Shown here piece by piece: positions 1 to 5,869 of a DNA stretch of 8,712 bases. Both the position numbers and the translations under genes were made by a program. The stretch's first letter is position 1, and each line of letters starts with the position of its first letter. The stretch is from Elusimicrobiota bacterium (GTDB lineage: Bacteria; Elusimicrobiota; Elusimicrobia; JACQJN01), in contig JACQJN010000055.1 in assembly GCA_016205085.1 (NCBI GenBank), positions 1 to 8,712 of the forward strand, in the 5' to 3' direction. The notes under the pieces were generated by a model. The model was not told where the DNA came from, searched no databases, and saw nothing but the letters and a program-made list of their open reading frames with translations.

Positions 1-53
1 GATGGGAACCCTGGGGTTCCCCATCAGGGGCTCGGGGGCCGAGGGCAAGCCCT
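1..53. repeat. GC-rich cluster of short hairpins at the window edge
   Basis: Three inverted repeats follow one another. The first spans 1-25, with arms pairing 1-11 against 14-25 around a tiny loop and one bulged C. The second is CTCGG/CCGAG at 31-35 and 39-43. The third is AGGGC/GCCCT at 42-46 and 49-53. They lie downstream of the minus-strand regulator that ends at 95. No T-tract follows on either strand, so a classical intrinsic terminator is not supported. They could be an intergenic palindromic repeat, a transcript-end structure, or part of an element continuing beyond the window. Confidence 0.4.
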
Positions 54-94
54 GGGCAGACCCAAAAGCAAAAACTGGGGGAAGTCGTTAGGAC

Positions 95-787
95 TTAAGA
101 AGGCGGGCGGAAGGCGTAGCCGATGCCGTAGAGGGTTTGGATGTATTTCCCGGCCCGGGGGCCTATTTTTTTTCGGAGGCGTGAGATGTATAAATCAATC
201 GCTTGAAGACTGGTTTTGGGCTCATAGCCGCGCACGGCCTCCAGCAGAAAAAGGCGGGTGACGGCCCTTCCTTTCGATCGGACGAGAATCTCCAGAATAC
301 TGAACTCCGTCCTGGTAAGTTTGATTTCTTTTCCACAAGACCAAACTCTGCCAGACTCTTTATCGATGGAGATGAGATCCGATTGAAGCATTGAGGAAGA
401 TGTCTCCACCGATTGCGCCCTTCGAAGAACGGTATAGATTCGCCAAAAAAGCTCCCTGGAATGGTACGGTTTGAAAAGATACTCATCCGCACCCGATTGA
501 AGAGCCTCGATCACCTTCTCTTCTCTCTGATCCGAGGATAAAATCAACACAGCGATATTCTTTGTCCGTTCATCTGTTCTGAGTTCCCGGCAAATCTGTA
601 TAGAAGATTCAATCTGGGCGGTACATAAGACCATGCCGTGAGGCTTCCATTCCTGGGCGCACAGCATGGCCTCCCGCGCATGATCTTCCAGGCGGACAAG
701 AAATGCGGCAGGAACGGCCACCGCTGACTTTAAAGATTTCTGTTCGCCAGAGGCGTCTTCGGAAAAAATTAGAAGTTTCAGTTGCAA
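95..787 (-). CDS. OmpR/PhoB-family response regulator with degenerate receiver domain
   Basis: This 230-residue protein has a receiver-like domain (about 1-122) followed by a winged-helix DNA-binding domain (about 137-228). The second domain has the family pattern: LTRTEFSILEILV, a recognition region around IDLYISRLRKKIG, and the C-terminal hairpin YGIGYAFRP. In the receiver, the usual acidic pair reads SED near residues 9-11. The strand that normally ends in the phosphorylated Asp reads MVLC, placing Cys55 at that position. Lys106 (FKPY) and Ser84 survive. Normal Asp phosphorylation therefore looks impossible, and the protein probably works constitutively, through another signal, or through dimerisation. 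The start is TTG at 785-787, chosen because GGAGG lies 7 nt upstream (795-799). That site is inside an inverted repeat. It is the last gene of a minus-strand regulator block and no partner kinase is visible. The family is secure; the target genes are unknown. Confidence 0.9.
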   Translation of the reverse strand: MQLKLLIFSEDASGEQKSLKSAVAVPAAFLVRLEDHAREAMLCAQEWKPHGMVLCTAQIESSIQICRELRTDERTKNIAVLILSSDQREEKVIEALQSGADEYLFKPYHSRELFWRIYTVLRRAQSVETSSSMLQSDLISIDKESGRVWSCGKEIKLTRTEFSILEILVRSKGRAVTRLFLLEAVRGYEPKTSLQAIDLYISRLRKKIGPRAGKYIQTLYGIGYAFRPPS

Positions 788-814
788 ATATATCCCTCCC
801 CGCAGGGATATATT
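787..814 (-). promoter_or_regulatory. Perfect inverted repeat enclosing the RBS of the downstream regulator
   Basis: Arms of 11 bp (787-797 and 804-814) flank a 6-nt loop. In the mRNA this reads AATATATCCCT, loop GCGGGG, AGGGATATATT, with the last T being the first base of the TTG start. The Shine-Dalgarno GGAGG (795-799) lies half in the loop and half in the stem. It could be a translational switch such as a thermometer or a site of autoregulation, or a DNA operator dyad. No T-tract follows, so it is not a terminator. Confidence 0.6.
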
Positions 815-838
815 CTACATAAAATACGGGTTAAACCA

Positions 839-1225
839 TTAGGGCTGAAACCGCATCTGGCGGAACGCGTTTTGGACGACGGAAAGGAACTCCTGTATCT
901 TAAAAGGCTTGGTCAAATACGCCTTTGCTCCCAGATCCGCTGCTTTTTCCCGATAGGTCTTATTTGTAAGAACCGTCATCACAAGAACCGATGCGGGATT
1001 TTCTTGCTTATGTTCGCTTAATTGTTTTAGGATGTCCAACCCACTCATATCCGGCAGGGTAATATCCAAAATAATCACCTCAGGTTTGAAAGAAGATATC
1101 TTCTCTATGCCCTCTTTTCCCGAAAAAGCGGTTTGTAAATTACAATTCTCCTTCTGCAGAATGGAACTCAACAAATCTGTGAGGACAGGATCATCCTCGA
1201 TAATCAGGGTGCGGATGGGTCTCAT
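839..1225 (-). CDS. Stand-alone CheY-like receiver (single-domain response regulator)
   Basis: This 128-residue protein is a complete receiver domain and nothing else. It has the acidic residues Glu10-Asp11-Asp12 after strand 1 (RTLIIEDDP), the phospho-acceptor Asp54 (VIILDITLPDMSG), Thr84 (VLVMT) and Lys106 (YLTKPF). All catalytic positions are intact, so it should accept a phosphoryl group from a histidine kinase and act through protein-protein contact or as a phosphorelay intermediate. There is no output domain. The ATG at 1223-1225 is chosen because receiver homology begins there, a purine-rich GGGAG lies 9 nt upstream (1235-1239), and it overlaps the stop of the preceding small gene as TAATG. 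An in-frame upstream start at 1354 would add 43 residues, but these are the out-of-frame reading of that small gene. Its kinase and target are not in the window. Confidence 0.9.
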   Translation of the reverse strand: MRPIRTLIIEDDPVLTDLLSSILQKENCNLQTAFSGKEGIEKISSFKPEVIILDITLPDMSGLDILKQLSEHKQENPASVLVMTVLTNKTYREKAADLGAKAYLTKPFKIQEFLSVVQNAFRQMRFQP

Positions 1226-1383
1226 TACGGAAGGCTCCCTCCCCTTAAGCGCTGGTGCACCCGTTTCATGGCGTTGAGCCACATCGCGAGTTCCAGAGTC
1301 TGCAGGTAGGTCCTCTCGGAATCCTTCCTGGTTTGCTCTATCTCCTCTCTCCATGCAGGTTTTTGATCTCTCGGCGCTTCCAT
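1225..1383 (-). CDS. Small 52-residue protein coupled to a CheY-like gene, function unknown
   Basis: I do not recognise this protein. The ORF encodes 52 residues, rich in charge and probably mostly helical (for example ERTYLQTLELAMWLNAMKRV at residues 23-42), with no membrane segment or signal peptide. Evidence that it is real: a full AGGAGG Shine-Dalgarno at 1388-1393, 4 nt before the ATG, the strongest in the window; and a stop codon that overlaps the ATG of the CheY-like gene by one base (TAATG), the classic layout for translational coupling. It could be a small partner of the receiver protein, or a leader peptide whose translation loads ribosomes onto the next gene. It is easily missed because it is under 60 codons and overlaps a false N-terminal extension of its neighbour. 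Confidence 0.72.
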   Translation of the reverse strand: MEAPRDQKPAWREEIEQTRKDSERTYLQTLELAMWLNAMKRVHQRLRGGSLP

Positions 1384-1387
1384 AAAA

Positions 1388-1393
1388 CCTCCT
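1388..1393 (-). promoter_or_regulatory. Strong Shine-Dalgarno for the 52-residue gene
   Basis: AGGAGG in the minus-strand mRNA, 4 nt before the ATG at 1381-1383. It is what makes the small ORF credible. No ORF of the CheY-like frame could use it. Confidence 0.7.
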
Positions 1394-1450
1394 AATCTCT
1401 AATTACAGTATGGAAGACTTAAGTAAAGGTGAGGCAAGGGCCAGGTAAAT

Positions 1451-2149
1451 TTACGGTAAATCCAACCGATACCCGTAGCCCTTGACAGAAGAAATGTTTT
1501 TGCCGAAACTGCCCAGTTTGCTTCGCAGATGCCCAACGGTGACATCCACGACTTTCGTGGTGAGTTGAATTTGCTTCTCATAACCCCACACATGCTCCAT
1601 TAAAAACTCGCGCGTCAGGACCCGGTTCTTTCTCTGGGCAAACACAAGCAAAAGATCAAACTCCTTGGGCCACAAAGGCAGTTCCCTTTTTTTTAGATAA
1701 ACCTTTCGGGCCTCCAAATTAATTTCCAGATCGCCCACATTCAAATGAGAAGGTTCCGGCTCCATGGGATGCGCCCTTCTTAAAAGGGCTTCTATCCTGG
1801 CCAGAAGCTCTTCCGATTTGAACGGTTTGGTCAGATAATCGTCGCCCCCCATCTTCAGACCCACGACCTTGTCCGTAGTGCTTTTCTTGGCCGTCAGGAA
1901 AAGAATGGGAAGATTTTTAAACTGTTCCATGCAACGGATTTCCTTGCAAAACTCCAAACCGTCCTTGTCGGGAAGCTGACGGTCTAAAATGAGCAAATCA
2001 GGCTGCGTTCTCTCCAAAACCCCCTTGGCTTGAAAAACAGTTTTGGCTTTCTGTACGGCATATCCCTCGGAATCCAAAATCTGCTCCACAAGGCCCAGGG
2101 CCACCTCGTCATCCTCCACGATCATAACGCAAAACTTTTTGTTAGCCAT
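1451..2149 (-). CDS. OmpR/PhoB-family DNA-binding response regulator
   Basis: This 232-residue two-domain regulator has a canonical receiver (about 1-122): acidic Glu12-Asp13-Asp14 (VMIVEDDE), phospho-acceptor Asp56 (LLILDRQLPDKDG), Thr86 (FLTAK) and Lys108 (YLTKPF). The winged-helix output domain (about 133-232) carries the transactivation-loop pattern PLWPKEFDLLLVFA, the helix VDVTVGHLRSKLG and the terminal VKGYGYRLDLP. It should be phosphorylated by a sensor kinase and bind DNA as a dimer. I chose the ATG at 2147-2149 (MANKKFCV) because the receiver fold begins at once and AGGA lies 11 nt upstream. An ATG at 2159-2161 would add four residues but has AGG directly abutting it. It is the first gene of the minus-strand regulator block and diverges from the protease gene. 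No cognate kinase is present, so the signal is unknown. Confidence 0.92.
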   Translation of the reverse strand: MANKKFCVMIVEDDEVALGLVEQILDSEGYAVQKAKTVFQAKGVLERTQPDLLILDRQLPDKDGLEFCKEIRCMEQFKNLPILFLTAKKSTTDKVVGLKMGGDDYLTKPFKSEELLARIEALLRRAHPMEPEPSHLNVGDLEINLEARKVYLKKRELPLWPKEFDLLLVFAQRKNRVLTREFLMEHVWGYEKQIQLTTKVVDVTVGHLRSKLGSFGKNISSVKGYGYRLDLP

Positions 2150-2202
2150 CCGATGGAGCATCCTACAAAAAATGAAATCACAGGGAAAGCGGGACCAAAA
2201 GA

Positions 2203-2231
2203 CCTATAAAGTGGGTAGGACTTTAGGTCCA
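2203..2231 (-). promoter_or_regulatory. Candidate sigma70-type promoter for the regulator block
   Basis: On the minus strand a -35-like TGGACC (2226-2231) and a -10-like TATAGG (2203-2208) are separated by 17 bp. Each matches consensus at four of six positions. A start near 2196 would give a leader of about 45 nt before the regulator ATG. It overlaps the region expected to hold the divergent protease promoter, so the two may compete. Confidence 0.3.
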
Positions 2232-2235
2232 TATA

Positions 2236-2244
2236 TGCTATAGT
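2236..2244 (+). promoter_or_regulatory. Extended -10 promoter element of the protease gene
   Basis: TGCTATAGT matches the extended -10 pattern TGnTATAAT with one mismatch. No convincing -35 lies 16-18 bp upstream. The hexamer (2239-2244) ends 7 nt before the ATG at 2252, so transcription would start at or within a base or two of the start codon. Confidence 0.45.
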
Positions 2245-2251
2245 GTTAAAC

Positions 2252-3445
2252 ATGATAAAAATATTAGGCTTTATTTTGTTAAGCGTCAGTACTGTATGGG
2301 CGGAGGGAGAACGCTGGATCATCGGTTTTAACCCCGGAACCAGCATTCAAGAAAGACACAAATCCTGCGAAACCAAGGGACTCAAAGTCATCGAGGACTT
2401 AGATGAAATTGACGCCGTGGTGGTGGAGAAAGGGCGCAACGTCACCCCCAATGCCTTCTTCCTTTTGAAAGCGGACCCAAAAATATACGACGTTTTAAAA
2501 GATGAATACCGGATATGGCTTTTGGAATCTCCCAGCTCCCTTCAGGAAATTCCCTTGCCCTCCCTCCATTCCATACTCAAACAGCTTCCCCAAACACATT
2601 TATCCCCCGCAACTCCTGCCCCCAATTCTGAGGAGGTTCAATGGGGAGTTCAGCGCGTCAACGCTCCAGCCGTCTGGAATAGGACTCGCGGTTCTGGAGT
2701 CAAGGTAGCTGTCATAGATACGGGCATAGATCCTACCCATCCGGATTTGGGAGGGCGAGTGGCGGGAGGTTTTGACGCCATTTCCACTCAAAATGATTGG
2801 AAAGATGGGCATGGACACGGCACCCACGTTTCAGGCATCATCGCAGCCCAACTCAATGGAACGGGAGTGGCAGGGGTAGCTCCCGACGTCCAACTCTATT
2901 CCATCAGAGTCTTAGATAAAAATGGCGGCGGTTTTATCACCAGTATCGTCAAAGGGATTCTCTGGTGCGCTAAAAACGACATCCGCGTGGCCAATATGAG
3001 TTTAGGTGGGCCCATGCCCTTCTTCCCCATTCACTGGGCGGTGAAAAAAGCCAACAAGAAAGGAGTGCTCATTGTCGCGGCCGCAGGCAACTCAGGGAAA
3101 TCTGTCGGCTATCCTGGAGGATATAAAGAGGTGATCACCGTCTCGGCCAGCGACAGCACCGACCGAATTGCCGAATTCTCCAGCCGGGGCTCAGACGTCG
3201 ATTTTATCGCCCCTGGAGTAAAAATTCTCTCTACGATCCTGGATGGGAAATATGCCGCTTGGTCGGGAACCTCCATGGCCACCCCACATGTGACAGGTTT
3301 AGCAGCCTTAGCCATAAGCCTGGGAGCCTCCAACCCTGAGCAAATTCGCACCGCGCTCAAGGCGGCCGCGGAACCGTTGCCCGGACTTTCAGCCAAGGAA
3401 CAAGGAGCGGGAATCATCAACGCGGCCAAAATCCCCGGGCAATAG
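2252..3445 (+). CDS. Secreted subtilisin-family (S8) serine protease with I9-like propeptide
   Basis: The protein is 397 residues from the ATG. Residues 1-17 form a signal peptide (Lys3, hydrophobic core, VWA before a likely cut), so it should be exported. Residues about 18-95 resemble an I9-type inhibitor propeptide, followed by a Pro-rich linker. The catalytic domain (about 128-397) shows all S8 elements: Asp156 in VAVIDTGID, His189 in GHGTHVSG, oxyanion Asn280 in AAAGNSG and Ser341 in SGTSMATPHV. It should be an active endopeptidase after propeptide removal. No C-terminal domain or anchor follows. A GTG at 2243 is in frame, but it lies in the -10 box and precedes the natural signal peptide. 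There is no Shine-Dalgarno before the ATG, which fits leaderless expression. It converges on nadE with a 29-bp overlap. The substrate is unknown; family assignment is firm. Confidence 0.93.
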   Translation: MIKILGFILLSVSTVWAEGERWIIGFNPGTSIQERHKSCETKGLKVIEDLDEIDAVVVEKGRNVTPNAFFLLKADPKIYDVLKDEYRIWLLESPSSLQEIPLPSLHSILKQLPQTHLSPATPAPNSEEVQWGVQRVNAPAVWNRTRGSGVKVAVIDTGIDPTHPDLGGRVAGGFDAISTQNDWKDGHGHGTHVSGIIAAQLNGTGVAGVAPDVQLYSIRVLDKNGGGFITSIVKGILWCAKNDIRVANMSLGGPMPFFPIHWAVKKANKKGVLIVAAAGNSGKSVGYPGGYKEVITVSASDSTDRIAEFSSRGSDVDFIAPGVKILSTILDGKYAAWSGTSMATPHVTGLAALAISLGASNPEQIRTALKAAAEPLPGLSAKEQGAGIINAAKIPGQ

Positions 3446-5063
3446 GCATTCGGCGCCCTACCCCAAAGGCCTTCGGTGTGATTTTCAGAACGGGAGGGGC
3501 TTGGCGGCGTTTATATTCGTTTAAATCCACTCTTCGAATAAGGCCCGACACCAATTCTTCCGAAAGGCGCAATCGGGAAGTTGTTTGTTTAACATCCCAT
3601 CCTTCCTCTATATAGGCTCTCAACACCTTATCCAACACCTCATAAGGCGGAAGGTCATCCTGATCTTTTTGGTTAGGCTTTAATTCGGCGGAAGGAGGCT
3701 TCTGGATAGAGCTCTCGGGAATAAGTTCCTGATGGCGATTGATGAAGCGGGCCAACTCATAGACGGTCACCTTGGGCACATCTCCTAGAACCGCCAAACC
3801 GCCGCTCATATCGCCGTAGAGGGTGCAATATCCCATGGATAACTCTGATTTATTCCCCGTAGAAAGAAGCAGAGCCTTGTATTTATTGGAAAGCGCCATT
3901 AAAAGATTCCCCCGTATCCTGGCCTGTATATTCTGTTCCGCCACATCTTCCGGATATCCTTTAAAAAAGGGCCCCAACGCGGTTTGATACACCTGATAAA
4001 TCTCGGCAATAGGAATTTTGAGAAGCCGGACGCCAAGATTCCGAGCCAGACTTTCAGCATCGGTCATACTTCCCGGAGAAGAATACGGGGAGGGCATCGA
4101 AATCCCCATGACATGTTCTTTTCCCAGGGCCCCCACCGCCAGAGCGCATGTGACAGCAGAATCAATACCTCCCGAAAGCCCCACCAGGGCATCCTGGAAC
4201 CCGCACTTTTGCGTGTAGTCTCCTATTCCCAATACCAACGCCTCGTATACCTGTTGGATGTCAGAAAATTCTTCCCAGGACATGGGGAGGGGGGTAGATC
4301 CCGGCAAATCTACCAGAAGCAAATCCTCCCGAAAAGCCCTGCCTTGGGCCAGAGGGTTTCCTTTCTTATCCAGCACCAAGCTGTTGCCGTCGAAAACGAG
4401 CTCGTCATTGCCTCCCACCAAGTTGCAATAAGCCAAAGGCACTTTGGCCTTGCGGGCGTGTGCCCGCAGAAGACGGTATCGAGTCCTTCCCTTGCCATGA
4501 TCGAAAGGAGATGCGGAAATATTCAAAAGCAGATGAATTTTTTCTCGGATAAGATTGCGCACCGGATCCAAAGGATACAGCCTTCGGCCCCAAAACCCCT
4601 TATCGTTCCAGGCATCCTCGCAAATACTCAACCCCATCTTGATCCCTTTGAAATGGAACGATTTATTGGACTTCGCGGGCTCAAAATAGCGGGCCTCATC
4701 AAAAACATCATAGGTTGGGAGCAAGGTCTTGGACCTCTGGACGGCGATGCGTCCTTTCCACAAAAGCGCCGCCGAATTAAACAAGGGCTTGCCCAGCGAG
4801 GATGAATTCTTTCCGGCAAAACCGACAAGGATGGCAGGCTCCTGAACCCAGCGACTCAACTCATTTAAGGCCTTTTGATTAGCTTCAACGAAGCTTGCCT
4901 GTTCCAGGAGGTCCCAGGAGGGATATCCGGGAATACAGAGCTCTGGGAATAAGACCAAATCCGCCTTGGCTTGAGCCGCTTTTTGAGTCCATGCCTTTAT
5001 CTTGGAGACATTCCCCGTGATATCCCCCACCTTGGTATTGATCTGAGCCAATGCAATTTTCAT
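3417..5063 (-). CDS. nadE: Glutamine-dependent NAD+ synthetase
   Basis: This cytoplasmic enzyme makes NAD+ from deamido-NAD+, ATP and glutamine, the last step of NAD biosynthesis. The 548-residue protein has both expected domains. The N-terminal nitrilase-like glutaminase (about 1-255) carries the Glu41 (LFPELCIPGYP), Lys112 (RSKTLLPTY) and Cys148 (LSICEDAW) triad. The C-terminal ATP-pyrophosphatase domain (about 285-548) has the P-loop SGGIDS (297-302), the STGNKSELSMGYCTLYGD segment and the closing GRRMPIARGF. Length is normal for the glutamine-using form. I chose ATG 5061-5063 (MKIALAQ), where homology begins; another ATG at 5067-5069 adds two residues. No clear Shine-Dalgarno is present, but an extended -10 box sits 7 nt upstream. 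It diverges from rpsB, and its 3' end runs antisense into the protease gene. It appears monocistronic and housekeeping. Confidence 0.96.
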   Translation of the reverse strand: MKIALAQINTKVGDITGNVSKIKAWTQKAAQAKADLVLFPELCIPGYPSWDLLEQASFVEANQKALNELSRWVQEPAILVGFAGKNSSSLGKPLFNSAALLWKGRIAVQRSKTLLPTYDVFDEARYFEPAKSNKSFHFKGIKMGLSICEDAWNDKGFWGRRLYPLDPVRNLIREKIHLLLNISASPFDHGKGRTRYRLLRAHARKAKVPLAYCNLVGGNDELVFDGNSLVLDKKGNPLAQGRAFREDLLLVDLPGSTPLPMSWEEFSDIQQVYEALVLGIGDYTQKCGFQDALVGLSGGIDSAVTCALAVGALGKEHVMGISMPSPYSSPGSMTDAESLARNLGVRLLKIPIAEIYQVYQTALGPFFKGYPEDVAEQNIQARIRGNLLMALSNKYKALLLSTGNKSELSMGYCTLYGDMSGGLAVLGDVPKVTVYELARFINRHQELIPESSIQKPPSAELKPNQKDQDDLPPYEVLDKVLRAYIEEGWDVKQTTSRLRLSEELVSGLIRRVDLNEYKRRQAPPVLKITPKAFGVGRRMPIARGFWPR

Positions 5064-5070
5064 CCCCATG

Positions 5071-5079
5071 ATAGTATCA
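5071..5079 (-). promoter_or_regulatory. Candidate extended -10 element for nadE
   Basis: On the minus strand TGATACTAT fits TGn plus TACTAT, four of six with TATAAT. The hexamer (5071-5076) ends 7 nt before the ATG at 5063, the same spacing as at the protease gene, which suggests a leaderless transcript. The -35 region is not recognisable. Confidence 0.35.
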
Positions 5080-5095
5080 ATTTGAGGAGTCTTTT

Positions 5096-5104
5096 TGCTA
5101 TAAT
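5096..5104 (+). promoter_or_regulatory. Extended -10 promoter of the rpsB operon
   Basis: TGCTATAAT is a perfect extended -10 (TGn plus consensus hexamer 5099-5104). No good -35 lies at normal spacing. A start near 5111 would leave only about 9 nt before the rpsB ATG at 5120, too little for the structured S2-binding leader known upstream of rpsB in some proteobacteria. Confidence 0.6.
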
Positions 5105-5119
5105 CGCAAGTTCAGGACC

Positions 5120-5869
5120 ATGGTCAATATCTCCATGAAAGCGATGCTGGAAGCAGGGGTTCACTTCGGCCATCAAACCCGGCGATGGAATCCCAAAATG
5201 GGAAAGTATATCTTTGGAGAAAGAAATAATATCCACATTATCGACCTCCAGAAAACCGTAAAAGAATTAAAACGAGCCCATCTTTTCGTCCGAGACCAAG
5301 CGGCCCAGGGCGTGAATTTCCTCTTCGTCGGCACAAAGAAGCAAGCTCAGGAAATTATTAAAGCGGAAGCGGAGCGATGCGGTGCCGCCTATGTCCACAA
5401 TAAATGGCTGGGAGGATGCCTGACCAACTTCTCCACGATCCGCAAATCTGTCGGAAGGCTGGAGGAATTGGAGCGATGGGAAAAAGACGGGCTTTTTAAA
5501 GCGCTTTCCAAAAAGGAGGTCTCCCGTCTGACCAAGGAAATGAACCGTCTTAAAAAACTGCTTACCGGAATTCGGAACTTGACTCAACTTCCACATGTTG
5601 TGTTTGTGGTCGATCCCGTGGAGGAAGAAGGAACGATTCTGGAAGCCCGAAAACTGAAGATACCGGTGGTAGCCGTCTGCGACACCAACTGCGATCCCGA
5701 TCTTATCAACTATCCCATCCCGGGCAACGATGACGCTGCTCGCTCCATAAAACTTTTCTGCGGCATCATTGCGGATGCCGTTCTGGAAGGCAAGAATGCC
5801 ACGCCCGAAGAACCTACGGTAGAAATTCCCCTTCCCGTTGCAGAAGAGGAGTCTCCCCGTGTCGGCTAA
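5120..5869 (+). CDS. rpsB: Small ribosomal subunit protein uS2
   Basis: This is protein S2 of the 30S subunit, 249 residues, a normal length. Family landmarks run in order: AGVHFGHQTRRWNPKM (12-27), the NNIHIIDLQKT segment (36-46), FLFVGTKKQA (67-76), HNKWLGGCLTNF (93-104), LPHVVFVVDP (157-166) and the late signature IPVVAVCDTNCDPDLINYPI (181-200). The C-terminal 25 residues are acidic and Pro-rich, as is common in this variable tail. The ATG at 5120 follows an AGGA that is only 2 nt away (5114-5117), and the presumed leader is about 9 nt. A second ATG at 5135 has no better site. It is the first gene of the translation cluster, and its stop overlaps the tsf start by 11 bp. Confidence 0.97.
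   Translation: MVNISMKAMLEAGVHFGHQTRRWNPKMGKYIFGERNNIHIIDLQKTVKELKRAHLFVRDQAAQGVNFLFVGTKKQAQEIIKAEAERCGAAYVHNKWLGGCLTNFSTIRKSVGRLEELERWEKDGLFKALSKKEVSRLTKEMNRLKKLLTGIRNLTQLPHVVFVVDPVEEEGTILEARKLKIPVVAVCDTNCDPDLINYPIPGNDDAARSIKLFCGIIADAVLEGKNATPEEPTVEIPLPVAEEESPRVG
5846..5851 (+). promoter_or_regulatory. Shine-Dalgarno that fixes the tsf start at GTG 5859
   Basis: GAGGAG lies inside the end of rpsB, 7 nt before GTG 5859-5861. A TTG at 5838 is in frame and gives a longer protein, but it has no such site and adds non-conserved residues. Confidence 0.7.

Noticed and set aside
787..814. Rho-independent terminator after the CheY-like gene
   Set aside because: The hairpin is followed on the minus strand by the start of the next gene, not by a T-tract.
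839..1354. A longer CheY-like protein starting at 1354
   Set aside because: The extra 43 residues are not receiver sequence. They are an out-of-frame reading of the 52-residue gene, which has the strong Shine-Dalgarno.
2191..2230. Set of GGACC/GACC/GGAC/GGTCC words as a regulator-binding site in the divergent region
   Set aside because: The words are only 4-5 bp, their spacing is irregular, and part of them falls in the candidate -35 box. That is too weak to call an operator.
2243..2251. Protease gene starting at the GTG at 2243
   Set aside because: This GTG overlaps the -10 hexamer and would add three residues before an otherwise normal signal peptide.
3984..4805. A 273-codon open frame on the plus strand
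   Set aside because: It lies wholly antisense to nadE, whose motifs are unmistakable. The translation has no recognisable domain, and long antisense frames are common opposite such genes.
5838..5858. tsf starting at the TTG at 5838
   Set aside because: GTG 5859 has GAGGAG at ideal spacing, and EF-Ts homology begins just after it.
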